64,000 nt of DNA from Saccharum officinarum (taxonomy: Eukaryota > Streptophyta > Magnoliopsida > Poales > Poaceae), in contig CM036221.1 in NCBI GenBank assembly GCA_020631735.1, positions 13,931,381-13,995,380 on the forward strand, given 5' to 3'. Position 1 is the stretch's first letter, and each line of letters begins with the position of its first letter. A program made the translations under genes and the position numbers. The notes beneath the pieces are model-generated. The model was given only the letters and a program-made list of their open reading frames with translations, ran no database searches and was not told the DNA's origin. Positions 12,328 through 24,700 of the stretch are shown here, in pieces.

Positions 12328-13439
12328 ATGGCTCAGTTCGCGGCGGGTCTCACCAAGATGGTGGTTGAGGGGACGGTGAGCACAATCAATTCGACGATAG
12401 GGGAGGAGAAGAAGCTCAAGGACGAGGTGCAGCGTGACCTGGAGTTCATCACCGCCGAGTTCCAGCTGATGCAGGCCTTCCTCAACAACGTCGTTGCCAA
12501 TGCCGGCGGCGAGAGCGAAGTGGCGCGGATCTGGGTGAGGCTGCTCCGCGACCTGGCCTTCGACGTGGAGGATTGGGTCGAGTTCGCCACCCACATGGAC
12601 AAGAGGTCGGCGTGTGCGTGGTGCTGGCGCATGCTGCAGCGCTACACGTGTGGCCTGATGCAGGCGCAGGACCTGGACCTGGCTGCCGCCGAAATTAAGC
12701 TGCTCAAGGCCAGGGTCGAGAACGTGAGCCAGAGGAGCATGCGCTATAGCCTCAAAGATCCCTTGCTCGCCGCTGCCGTCTCCAAGCCTGCTGCTGCCAT
12801 GCCGACAGAGCAGATGGTGGCCGGCGTCGCCGTCAGCCCGTTGGCGTTCAGTATCCTTCGCAAGGCGTGGGAGGCCGCTGGCAAGCCATGTGATGCCATG
12901 CTCAACCTCCAGAAGATCATCGCCACTGAAGGCGGCCAGGAGCGTCAGGTCGTCTCGGTTTGGGGAAGCACAAAAGGTGACCTTGGGACGACCAGCGTTA
13001 TCAGGGAGGCATACTGCGACACAGAATTCAGAGCTCGCGCCTGGGTGAAGCTGGCGCATCCATTTAACCTCCACGACTTCCTCGACAGCTTGCTGACACA
13101 GCTTCTTCGCAAGAGCTCTCACCACCACGGAGATGGAGATGCAGCCGGAGTGGTGGGCTTCCGGCCGGCAAGGGTAAGCACGGAAGACGACGACGACGGC
13201 CTCATGAAGCAACTACTCCTACTCATGAAGGAGAAGTATCTCGTCGTCCTCGAAGATGTGTCCACTGTGGTACAGTGGGATGCCATCAAATGCACCTGCC
13301 GGACTATAAGAACGGCAGCCGGATCGTCGTGTCTACGCACGACATAGGGATGGCATTTATGTGCACTGGCAAGCCATACCTAGTGTCGGAGCTCAGACGG
13401 TTTCCTGATACTCATGCTCTCTGCGCCTTCTTCAGAAAG
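12328..13439 (+). CDS. NLR exon 1: coiled coil plus NB module 1
   Basis: The start is the first ATG after the predicted transcription start. Residues 1-115 form the Rx_N-type coiled coil. From residue 208 comes NB module 1: VSVWGSTKGDLGTTSVI replaces the P-loop and lacks the GK(S/T) lysine; kinase-2 is YLVVLEDV (303-310). At 13288-13291 the frame slips: the given frame ends in a stop at 13345-13347, while the +1 frame continues with LPDYKNGSRIVVSTHD and reaches a good donor, AAG/GTATAA, at 13440. One missing A in a run of A would explain it. The +1 frame also supplies the expected RNBS-B strand, strong evidence that the break is real relative to the family. Confidence 0.85.
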
Positions 13440-15645
13440 GTATAATAAAACTCGTCACAACATACATACATAAATTGCAACATCCATTCCATGAATGTAG
13501 TATGTACTCCCTCTGCCATTGTTTTTGACCGCATAAGTTGATAGTTTGGTCAGCAATTAGTTGAATGACCTATGTTTTCCTATCATCAACCCATCCTCCT
13601 ACACATGTTAGAATCTTAATTAGAACATATATAAGTATTCCCTCCGTCCATAAAAAGATGCAACTATAGGATTTGTGCAGATCAAATTAGCTTAAATTTA
13701 ACCAAGTTTATAGTGAATGGTATTAATCTTTATGTCTCGAACTAGGTTTACTTAGAAAATACATTTTGTAATTAGTTTAATGATACTTATCTTGTATCAT
13801 AAATTGTAATACTCTTTTATACAACTTCGGTTAAACTTCAAATTAAATCGTTTGACTCCCTGAAAAGTGACAATTGCATTCTTTATGGACAAAGCGAGTA
13901 TTATAAGTCCATGGATATATTTAATACCTACAAGTAATTTAAAATTGCTTCCCCCCCCCCCACACCCCTCTTTCTAGCTAACACAACACCAATTTAGACA
14001 TTCTATAATGTCTACTTGCCTGTAATAAATTTATCAAAGTTTATTTATATGGTTTTCTACCTATATTCATTTGTTTGCAATGCACATCCTTGTGTGTCTT
14101 CAATATTTGTCTAGTGGAAACATTAGACTTAGTTATATCAGCTCTTGTTCCAAGCCATATGTTGTACATGGCGTCACATATCTAAATTTGGGCTTTGAAA
14201 TTTTGATCTTATTAGTAGATGTAGCTTTTATTTATTCAAATGTTAAGTTGATACTATATCAATTGCTTATTGTACCTTACATTCGAGATTATCATTTTGT
14301 ATTTCATTAAATAAAAATTATTATAGACCCTAAACTACACCCTTAGCTACTACGATGGCATGAGTAGCTGTTTTGGCCTGCTCCATCGCACGTAGATGTT
14401 GAGTTTCCTCGTACCAAAGAATTATGTGGGTATTTCCTTAATAAAAAAGATAAAGTGTTTAAAACTAAGTTATCTATGTAGATATGTGCAATTACAATGT
14501 ATTAATTTATCTAAACTGTATGGCTTATATAATGTATGACAATGGGGTATTAACTACATGATTTAAAACAAAATTTCAGTTTCATCTGTATGTGATTCTT
14601 TAATGGAACATTTTTATAATTATTAGACTGCTATTATGCATGCATGTGTAGTTGATTTGCATGGCGGAACAAATATATGTTTACTTTGAGACAAATGTTT
14701 ATGTATTCATAGTAGTAGATGCATGTAATTTAGATAAAACATATATATGGTTAAACTATGGTTGTTGTTTTCATAACTACAAATGTAGTTTAGATACAAA
14801 TTTGAGTGGATATAACTTAGATTCATTTTTTGGGTTAATTTATAGATTACTTAGGGGTTACTTTAATTGATTTTTTAATAATGGCAGAGGTTGGGTAATT
14901 TTTAAAGCAAAATGTAATCCAATGACTATTATTTTTTGTTAATAATTAGAGAGCACAACAAATTGATGGTCCAATGTTTCTGTTTTGTTAGAACTATATA
15001 TTTGTCTTTCTTTTGTTTAAAAACATCTCACAATGATTAACGTGGACCGTTTTAGATTACCTTTTAATTAACTGTGATAGATGGGTTACTATAGATTATT
15101 TTTTATAATGACATAGTGGGTAACTTAGATGAAGATAAGGGGGTTACTTTGTTGTTTTCACAATAACAGATGTAGGTAATTTAGACATGGATGTATGAGT
15201 CAGTTTTTTTTTCTCGAATACGCAAAAGAATTGCCCATCTTTATAATTAAGGTAGAAGAGTTTGATACAAACAACGCGCATCTGGCGAGAGTCCTAGATG
15301 AGTCGGCTTTAATTATATTTTTTCCTAGTATGTATTGTGAGAATTAAAGTTGGTGCTCCAAAAAGGGTCTTCAATTAGTAATAGTAGGGTATGGTTATAT
15401 CAGTAAGGATTGGAGCTTTATATATTTTACGTCTGCCCAAAAATCGAGTTAGTTCCATGAAATTGACTCGGCAAAAAAGCACACGTTCATTATTCTAAGA
15501 ATTATCAAAACAGTTCCAGTAACAAGAAAAGGCTACTGTACTTTGTGAGATAAAAAAGAAATGAGATAGTTGGTTTTGAATAATGTTGTTCTGAATGTAC
15601 ATTTAAGTTAATTTTGACAAATAGTTTCTAGTTGAACTTGGTTTG

Positions 15646-15722
<77 letters not shown>

Positions 15723-18700
15723 ATTTTGGGAAATCAAAATGGATGACATTTCGAAAAAGGAAAGAAAATATTTGCACATGACAAAAAAAATTTGCTGGGG
15801 GTTGTGGGGGCGTTGCGAGCATATAAATGTGTGTCCATATATACTTTTATTTGAATTGACCCATTATAACTTTGAGCGTATAAATGCACGATGCATCATG
15901 TATATATTCATGTGAAATTTGGGTGTGCATGATGTTAACTGCTCTTTTCAGGCAAAATCAGGTGTTTCTTGCAGATTTACTTTCTTTGCTATGCATATAT
16001 TAGATCATCCGTTGGGTTACGTTCTTACTTGCAGGCACCACCGAGTCCCATTGATATCGAAAAAATTATAAAGGAAACAACATGTCCAAATGTCATCTCC
16101 GTGTGGGGTAGCTCTCGCACCAAATCTATCCTCGTCGACAAAGCTTACCGCAGCATAATGTCTAATAACAAGCGGGAAGAAGAGCACAATGGTGGGCTGA
16201 AATTGAAATTTGAAACGTATGGATGGGCCCACGTCCCAGATTATTGGTTCGATTTGAGGCTCATATCTCGGCAGTTATATCTCGACCTACATTCATATGG
16301 TGGTTCAGCATACAATGATGAAACCAAGCGTGCTGATGAGACAGTCGATGCTATAGAAGAGACAGCCCTAATACAGAAGTGGTGCAAGGTTCTGCGTGAA
16401 AAGTCCTGCCTCGTTGTTATTGATGGTCTGAGGTCCACACAGGACTGGGACTTGTTCAAAGATAAGTTCTTATCTGAGCCGATAAAAGGCTGCATCATTG
16501 TCATCACAAATGAAGAAAAAGTGGCAAAACATTGTGCAGATCCTAAAGATCAAGTGCATAACATCAAAGATGATCCAGAAGCCAACGCGACCAAGGTAAA
16601 CAAGCTGCTTGCCTGTCGTCCTAATGCTTATTAATTTCCTAAATACTGTATGTATACACGGTATATGTATGATGATTCCATTCTACTAAGATTGCACTCT
16701 AACTCTCTAAATAATGAACTCTCTAGATTTTCTCCATCAGAAAGGAGGAGGCACGTAACCGGATCAGGACAGCTCAAATTGTTGAGAGCCATCAAGAACA
16801 GGCTCTAGGCTTTTCCCTGCTTCTAACTAAACATCAGTCTGGGGTGTTGGTTCTTCCTGGAGTTGTGTCGGTTTGGGGTGTTGCTGGTGTTGGCAAGACA
16901 TATCTGATCAGAACATGCTACTACCATCATATGCTTCGTTCATGGGGGCAGCTGTTCACAGTCAACAGCCAACATATATGGTTGGACATCCGAAATGAAG
17001 AAAATCATGAAGAAGAATTCACCGCATTCAGCTGGGTCTATGTAGCAAGCCCATTCAGTTTGATGTCATTCGCTTGGCGCTTGCTGGTGAATTTCTATGC
17101 AGATGATCTTCAAGCTATGGAAGCTGCGGCAGTTGGTAGCATGCAAGGCCAAGACCTATATGAAGAGTGTCGCAAGATTCTGCGCCAGAAGAAATATTTC
17201 GTTGTCATTGACGGCCTACAGTCCACGGATGATTGGGACACGATAAAGCAGGTCTTATTCCCCCAAGGTATTGATGGTTGTGTTGTTGTCATTACACATG
17301 AAGCAAAGGTGGCCAGGCATTGTCAAGTTGATGAAGGACAACGAGTCAATCTCAAAGCCTTTCAAGCTGATGAAGCCCATAATCACTTCATGGAGGTGCG
17401 TTCTTTACCATCCTGCTTTTATTGTAGTTATCTATAGTTCCAGCAGTCGAGCTAATAATTTCCTTGCCTTTTTGTATCCATGCATGTCATCAGTAAAAAA
17501 TATAAGTCTCTCAACATTTTATAGATGTATATGTCAGCTAATAATTTTTGACATTTTATAATAAGTGATTCAGCCAATTGAAAAAAAAATACATGTTTCT
17601 CTCTAAGAACGGGAGGATCACTACCAAATGGTCTAGGGCGGGGACGATTTGGAAACAAAAACAAAATTGTTCTAGGGATTCTACTAGAAACCATTGAAAC
17701 CTTTGCTGTTTCAGAAACCAAATCCTAGTAACAATTATTCGAGAAACTCAATCCCCATCAACAAACTGAGCTAGAATCCAACGTTTTTTATATAGGAAAT
17801 ATACTATTCTACTATTTAATTCAATCCATTTTTCAATCTTCAACAAGAAAATTGTTCCCTTTTAACTGGCAACCATCAACATTTCAAACTTTGCTCAAAT
17901 TTAGAGTTGTTTTGGGTGGTGTTGCGCTAATATGGCGACATGGCAAAGGCTAATTTTTTTTCATAATTTAAAAATCCACATAATGTCTGAAAAACATATA
18001 AAATTGCACATGCATTATAGAGTATGTATAAACTGAATATAATTTTATATTTAAGATAAAGTAGATGTTTCTTACAAAAAAATAAAAATAAGACAAAAAA
18101 ATAATGTCTATTACTCAAACTTACCTCATATATGCATTTTGTAGTCTTTTTTAGAATTTTTTTTAAAGCAGTATGCTAATCTTAAGCAATGGTTTCCTAC
18201 ATTTGGAAGTAATTAGTATTCACTTTAAAGTGTTTTATAAATATTTTGTTGCATTTCAGATTATTTAGAACCTAATAAAACTGGTATAGAGTAGATTAAA
18301 GTTCCATTAGCATGATAAAAGAGTAAGGATGGCAACGGGGTGGGTTCGGATCGGGTGAAGTCTCTGGGCATCAAAACCGAAACCCGAACTTAAAAACCAA
18401 ATCCGTTCCGAATACTGATTCGGGTGAAAATTCATCCCCGAAACCGAAATCTGACGGATTAACCGAAACCCGAGAATATATTACAATTAATCAGCAAAGA
18501 CAGCAAACAAAATATGATAATACTGTCATACTGAATATGATAGATGATACAAAACACGCAAGTAACAGCTAGCCAATAGCTATGTACAGAACATAGTCGA
18601 TAGTCCAGAACATACAAGAGTACACGACACTTGAGATGCAGCAGCAGCTTGAGATCCGCACCAGGAGCCCACATTGCTCGCTTCCTGACAAATGCAAAAA

Positions 18701-21700
18701 AGCAAACACATTACACATACAGACTGAGATGCAGCAGCAGCTTGAGATCTAGGGAAGGCCGGAAGGGATGCGCCGCCGTACCTGCTGGATGCGCCGCCGT
18801 ACAGGCTGCATGCGCCGGCGGAGCGCACGTGTGGACGCGGGGGGTGAGGCCGAGGAGGCCACCCGCCGCTGAGGGCCGAGCACGGTGAGGGACCGAGAGA
18901 GAGGGCATGAGGCGTCGCCGCTTCGATGCCAGGGAGGAGTGCGGGGGACGTGACCCAGACGAGCCACGAGCTCGAAGCGCAGGAGCTGCCGTCGCGGCGT
19001 CGCCTGTCTGGTGGGTGGGTGCGAGCGTGCGGCGCCTGGGGTGTCTCCGTGCCTGAGCGTCGCCCTGAGCCCCTGATTGCGGCGTGCAGGTGGGGGCGCG
19101 GGGCTGTCGGGCTGCGGACGTGCGGCGCCTAGGGGATGACCGGGTGAGGTGGGCTGCTGAGGGATGTAAGGATCTCAGGTTATATACCCAGGGTTCTAGT
19201 TGGGCTGCTAGTGGGCTACATTTTTGGGCCCGTAGTATTTTAGGTATCCGAACCCGTAAAATCGTGGACGAAGGCAAACCGAAATCTGCTGAAATCCACG
19301 GATATCCGCACTAAACCCAATCCGCTATCATCCTTATTAAAAAGAGTATAGTTTAGTGTTAAACGTTACATGCTCACCTTTTGTTCTACTTCATTTCACA
19401 CATAAAAAATTTACTTAGGTTACAAAATGCACTATTTTATTTTTTTCCTTATATGAAATTTAAAATTTAATATTATTTCAGTCGTTAGTCACATGTCACC
19501 AAATTTCTTTAAATTTGAGAGAATGGTGAAAAATTAATGTCACATGCTACCCAAAAAAATATGTTATGGCTGAGAGTGCTTAACCAACTAGCATTTGGTA
19601 AGATCTTAACATGTAGAATATCTAGGTACATAAATGATAAGAATCCCCAAAACATTATCATTTATCATGTCCCCCAAGTGCAAGGTACATGTGGATCATA
19701 AGGACCTCCTAAATATCCAAGGAAGATACGATCTAGGGAGGGTTTTTTTTAATCTAGGGAGGTTAAATTGAATATTTGATGTAGTGTGGCCCCACTTGAT
19801 CTAGACTACTCCCTCTATTTTATAAATTTATAAATATATAATGTTTATTAGGTCAACCTAATTTGTTTAAAAAACTAATTACCTTACCATAAACATCATC
19901 TATACCTCTATACCTACCTAATAATAAAGAGACAAAATTTCAGTCTTTTTTTTTTGTCCATCCATTTTTTTTTTGCCCGTCCTCCTCTAACTACCGAACT
20001 ATGGAGAGTTTCTTTCGTCCGAACTTATATATATAATTAATGCTCTCATACGAGTTAGAATAGCTCTTGTTTAGCACGATACGAAGTTCAATTCCAAAAC
20101 GTATTAGGTCGTGTACGTGGGTCTTCTTAGGATAACCTAGGTAGATATGAATCCTAATCCAAATAGATCTCCCCAATCTTAGTAACCTAAATAGGAATTC
20201 TAATTCAAATCATTTTTTTTCTTTTATTTAGTATTTTTCCATTGAACGTCCTGGTGAGAACCCTTCTAATTTTTCAGTTCAAACTCTCCGTCCACATTAG
20301 CACGGTAGCAGCGGTAGCCAGTAGCCCAGGTGCTATGCGCAATTTGATTCTGTAACTTTCGTGTTGCTATATATACAAGCCAGATAAAAACAACAACAAC
20401 ATAGTTTTTTGTCCCAAGCAAGTTGGGGTAGGCTAGAGATGAAACCCAAAAGAGACGACAAACAGGGAGACACATAAAGGGACATAAATGGCACAAGACA
20501 AAAAGATGTCACGGTTCAGGCACGTTGATTGCCAATCTCCAAGCGCTCCTGTCCATAGCTAAATCCTTGGAGATATTCCACTCCTTAAGATCTCTCTTAA
20601 CGGACTCGTCCCAAGTTAGTTTAGGTCGACCTCTACCGCTCTTTACATTATCGGCCCGCTTTAGAACTCCACTACGCACCGGCGCCTCAGGAGGCCTCCG
20701 TTGGACATGTCCAAACCATCTCAACCGATGTTGAATCAATTTCTCCTCAAATTGCTTTCCCTTTTTTTTCTCCCTCTGCCGTTACTTTAGTTTTTTCCTG
20801 TAACTCTCTTGGTTCTCTTAATAAAATCTTCAGTAGGGATCTTTGACCCCTCCTGTTCTTTCAAAAAAAAGATAAAAAAAGAGAAGGCCATATACCTATG
20901 GTTAGGTGTAATGACGTGGGCAACCATAAAACATGATCGATTTATTTCGTGCTGCTATATATACAAGCCAGATAAAAAAATGCCATATACATGTGGCTAA
21001 GTGTAGTGACGCAGGCAACAATGAATAAAACATGATTGATTTTTTATTATGCAAACCAAAAAAATTTATTGTTCTATGGGACTCTTTCATTTTATTTCCC
21101 GTTGCAACGCACGGGCATATTTGCTAGTAATGATAAAGAGGTAAAATTTCTGGTGTACTTTTTTCTGCCTCTTCCTTCCATATATTGCTTTTCTGGTCTA
21201 TGTTCAATCCATATTCCAGTCCACGTTCAATCCGTATTCCAGTCCGCTTTTCAATTTCTACCGTACTCTTTTTTTTTTGCTTGTTCCTTCTGTTTTCCTT
21301 TTCGAGTCCGCGTTTAACCCGTGTTCCAGTTCGCATCCTGTCCCTATTCCGTCTGTGTTTTTTTCCCAGCACATCGAGTCCAAACGACAAAAACACCCAC
21401 AACTGTAAAAAGATGTCAAAAATACAAACCACATGAGGTTTTAAACCCAAGACTCCAACAAGTGATTGCATATCACCACGCCACAGGCTTTACATGATAT
21501 ACAACAAAATATTTTATATTCGATCAATAGTTAAGTACCTTATAGCTCACGGTACCAAACAAACAAGCATAAAAACATGACATTATTTCGAAAGGACAAC
21601 AAAAGCTTTCCCAAATTTTTAGGATAAAAATAAAACAAAGTGATGGCCCATTTTTTGAGTAGAAACCAGACAAAAAACCGCAAATGACCGCGAGTAGATA

Positions 21701-24700
21701 CTTTTAGGGTTCGTTGGTGCCATAGTTTGCTATGCCTATTCTTAGGCAAACTGTGGTTGCCACAGAAATATCCTGTTTGAAACTGTTTAAAAGTGGATTC
21801 TCAGTTGCAAAACGCGACAATCATGCCAAACGCGTAATGGTTGCGGTGATTTTCTCCCCGCATCAGGCCACAAACCATGGGATTTGAACTGAAGTCGCGA
21901 TTTTTGGTACCACGACTCTCACACCACATATGGCATACTTCAATGCACCGTGGGCACGCAAAAGCCGAACCAAGCATGATCAAAGTGCAGCGAGCAAAAT
22001 CAAAGCACACTTGCGGCAAAAGTTTGGCAACAAAATGAGACTATGACATGTGGGAACGGTGCTAAGAAAGTGTGGCACATCGTAATTGTGATAGTGAACC
22101 AAACAACTATCTTAAAAACTATACCGTGACTAATTTGCAACGTGACGAGTTATGGTTATAAACCAAACAGACCCTAAGCCCTATGACTGTTCTTGGACTC
22201 TCGAGAAAAAACGACTCCCGTCACAATGCACGGGCATATTTGCTAGTATTCTAAAAATAGTGAAAGTATATAATAGGGCAAGGGTGTGACAAATAGGGGC
22301 GAATCCAGCGGTGAGGCTGGGAGTGGTCCAGCCACCTACATGCTTTGACCCCATGGAGAAGTATAATAGAAAGCAAGAAGGAGAAGCTTAGCCCCACTAC
22401 CCATCATTTATGACTGCAACAATTGACAAAGGCATATGCATTTGATTTTTCTCTACAACTTAGGCCTTGTTTAGTCCCAAAAATTTTTGCCTTCTACAGT
22501 AAAATAGTATGTTTGGACATATGCATAGAGTACTAAACGTACACGAAAAAAAACTAATTGCACAGTTCTTGGGGAAATCACGATACAAATATTTTAAGCC
22601 TAATTAGTCCATAAAAAGCCTTAAGTGCTACAGTAAATGACGTGTGCTAATGACGGATTAATTAGTATCATTAGATTCGTCTTGCAGTTTCCTGACGGGT
22701 TCTGTAATTTATTTTTTTTATTAGTATCCGAACCCCCCCCGACATCCTTCCGACACATTCGATGTGACATCCAAAAAATTTCTTTTCGCGAACTAAACGC
22801 AGCCTTAGTCACTTCTAGGAAGAAGAGCTATTCCTCGATCATAACCCTAGGAGCAGGAGAACTAGCTCTTACGATAGATTTAGTCACACCCCCATCGTAA
22901 TATATCCATCCTAATATTAACAAGACAACACATATAGTCTAGTAGTACTTTTATCCTCTAGAGACTTGACATATTTACATTATTTATCAATTATAGTAGT
23001 CAATAGGCTAGGCATCCGATGTTCATTACAAGTAGAATAACTAATCACCGGCAATTTCCAAAAAGAGCTACAACCACTATTTACTATTAGAATATACACA
23101 TACTAAACAAATACTCGCTCTGTTCCAAATTATGAGTTGTTCTGGCTTTTTCAATACTTAGCTTTTACTATGTATCTGCTATCTAGACATAATGTATATC
23201 TAGATACCTAGCAAAAGTTATGTATCTAGAAAATTCAAAACGGCTTACAATTTGGAATGGAGGGAGTATTATATTTTGAAAGAACTTTTCATGAGAAATC
23301 TACACATATGAATTATGATCGTCATGGTTCCAAATGGACAATTATATGTAAAGAGTTATTGATAGTCAAATTTTTAGACTTTTGGCTAGAAGCTAGTCCC
23401 AAGTACAAAAAGATTGAAACATTTCTTTTATCTTTTCTTCCCTTTTGTAATCACGCAGACAAGCTCCCAACTCTACTTATGTAGTAGTATATGTCAAGTT
23501 TTAGTTCTACTAAACTAGTCCATCGGGCTAGCAATTCTGAGAGACGCAAGTATAGAAAGTCTTCGTATAAATTTTGAGTTCATAGGAAGTCACCCTTGTA
23601 CCTTTTTTCTATCTTAACGAAATGATACGAAACTCTCCTGTATCGTTTGAGAAAAAAAAATAGCTAGCAAAAATTGCTTATCTTTACCCTCTATTATTCA
23701 TTTGGCCCTTGTTTAGTTCCCAAAATATTTTACAAAATATTTCAGATTCCCGTCACATCGAATCTTTGGACACATGCATGAAGCATTAAATATAGATAAA
23801 AAAATAAAACTAATTACACAGTTTAGTTGTAAATCACGAGACGAATCTTTTAAGCCTAATTAGTCTATGATCGGACAATAATTGCCAAATAACAACGAAA
23901 GTGCTACATTAGCGTTACAGTTACATTTTACAAAATATTTTGGAAACTAAACAAGGGCTTGTTCTCTAATGAAATACACTCATAGATATTGTTTATGACT
24001 ATATATTCTTCCATCCCATTCATAGTTTTCCCATTTGCATCGCACCTCCACATGTATTCAACATGTACGTGTTTAGCTGGATCCTAAGTTTGAGTTTCAT
24101 CAAATCTTGCTGCAGCAGCAGCACATCTAGCATGACTCCATAATCCAAATTTTCTTCCCAAATTTGATCTTGCTTTGTAGTAAATTTGTAATAACAATTT
24201 TCTCCTCTCCAAGTTAAGTGATGCCCTAACGGCAGGGGCGGAGGGTAGTGGAGGCGAAACGGGGCCTCCGCCCCCTTGTTTGAGATTAGTTTAATGGCCC
24301 TGAGACCCGTAATATGCTGAACTGCATATCTATTCAATATATCACCATGTTTTGATGTCGAAGCCAGCGATTTAGCCCCTCCTTTCTCGTGGTCCACGCT
24401 ACGCCGCTGCCTAACTGTTGTAACTTCTATTCCAAATTCTCTATTTGGATTTACTAGTGTGCATTTCCTAGATGCACTGTAGTGTAAATAGTTTCATAAT
24501 GCACCCTAGTGATCAAGATATTGTATTTATTTCTTAAAAAAATTATAGTGTTTATAAATAAATTATTAATGCTTATGTATTATGTTGAGAACTAAAATAT
24601 AATAAATTTATATATAGTAACAACATAGATACTTTATATTGTCATTAGTATATAAATCATTAAGAAAATATATTTCACAATAGCCCAACAATGGGAATCG

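Larger units (their letters stand above)
13440..16034 (+). other. NLR intron 1
   Basis: A 2.6-kb intron with donor GTATAA and acceptor TTACTTGCAG. It holds a Stowaway-like MITE (13637-13902), degenerate repeats shared with intron 3 (14640-15400) and an (AT)n tract (15649-15720). Otherwise it is AT-rich, as expected for a plant intron. The short ORFs at 14071-14870 are not convincing. Confidence 0.75.
19899..21127 (+). mobile_element. Helitron-like element (candidate)
   Basis: The proposed head is A/TCTATACCTC at 19898/19899, followed by CTACCTAATAATAAAGAGAC, a typical grass Helitron start. The proposed tail is CCCGTTGCAACGCACGGG (21098-21115), which folds into a hairpin (CCCGT with ACGGG), then CATATTTG and CTAG/T at 21124-21128. 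Helitrons insert between A and T and make no target duplication, as seen here. No Rep/helicase is present; it would be non-autonomous and now contains LINE sequence. Confidence 0.55.

Noticed and set aside
12235..13212. 325-codon antisense frame over NLR exon 1
   Set aside because: It mirrors the GC-rich third positions of the real exon, has no recognisable motif, and the + strand frame carries clear NLR features.
16741..16743. Alternative exon 3 start after CATCAG at 16740
   Set aside because: It would put exon 3 out of frame with exon 2; the CTCTAG acceptor at 16726 keeps the phase.
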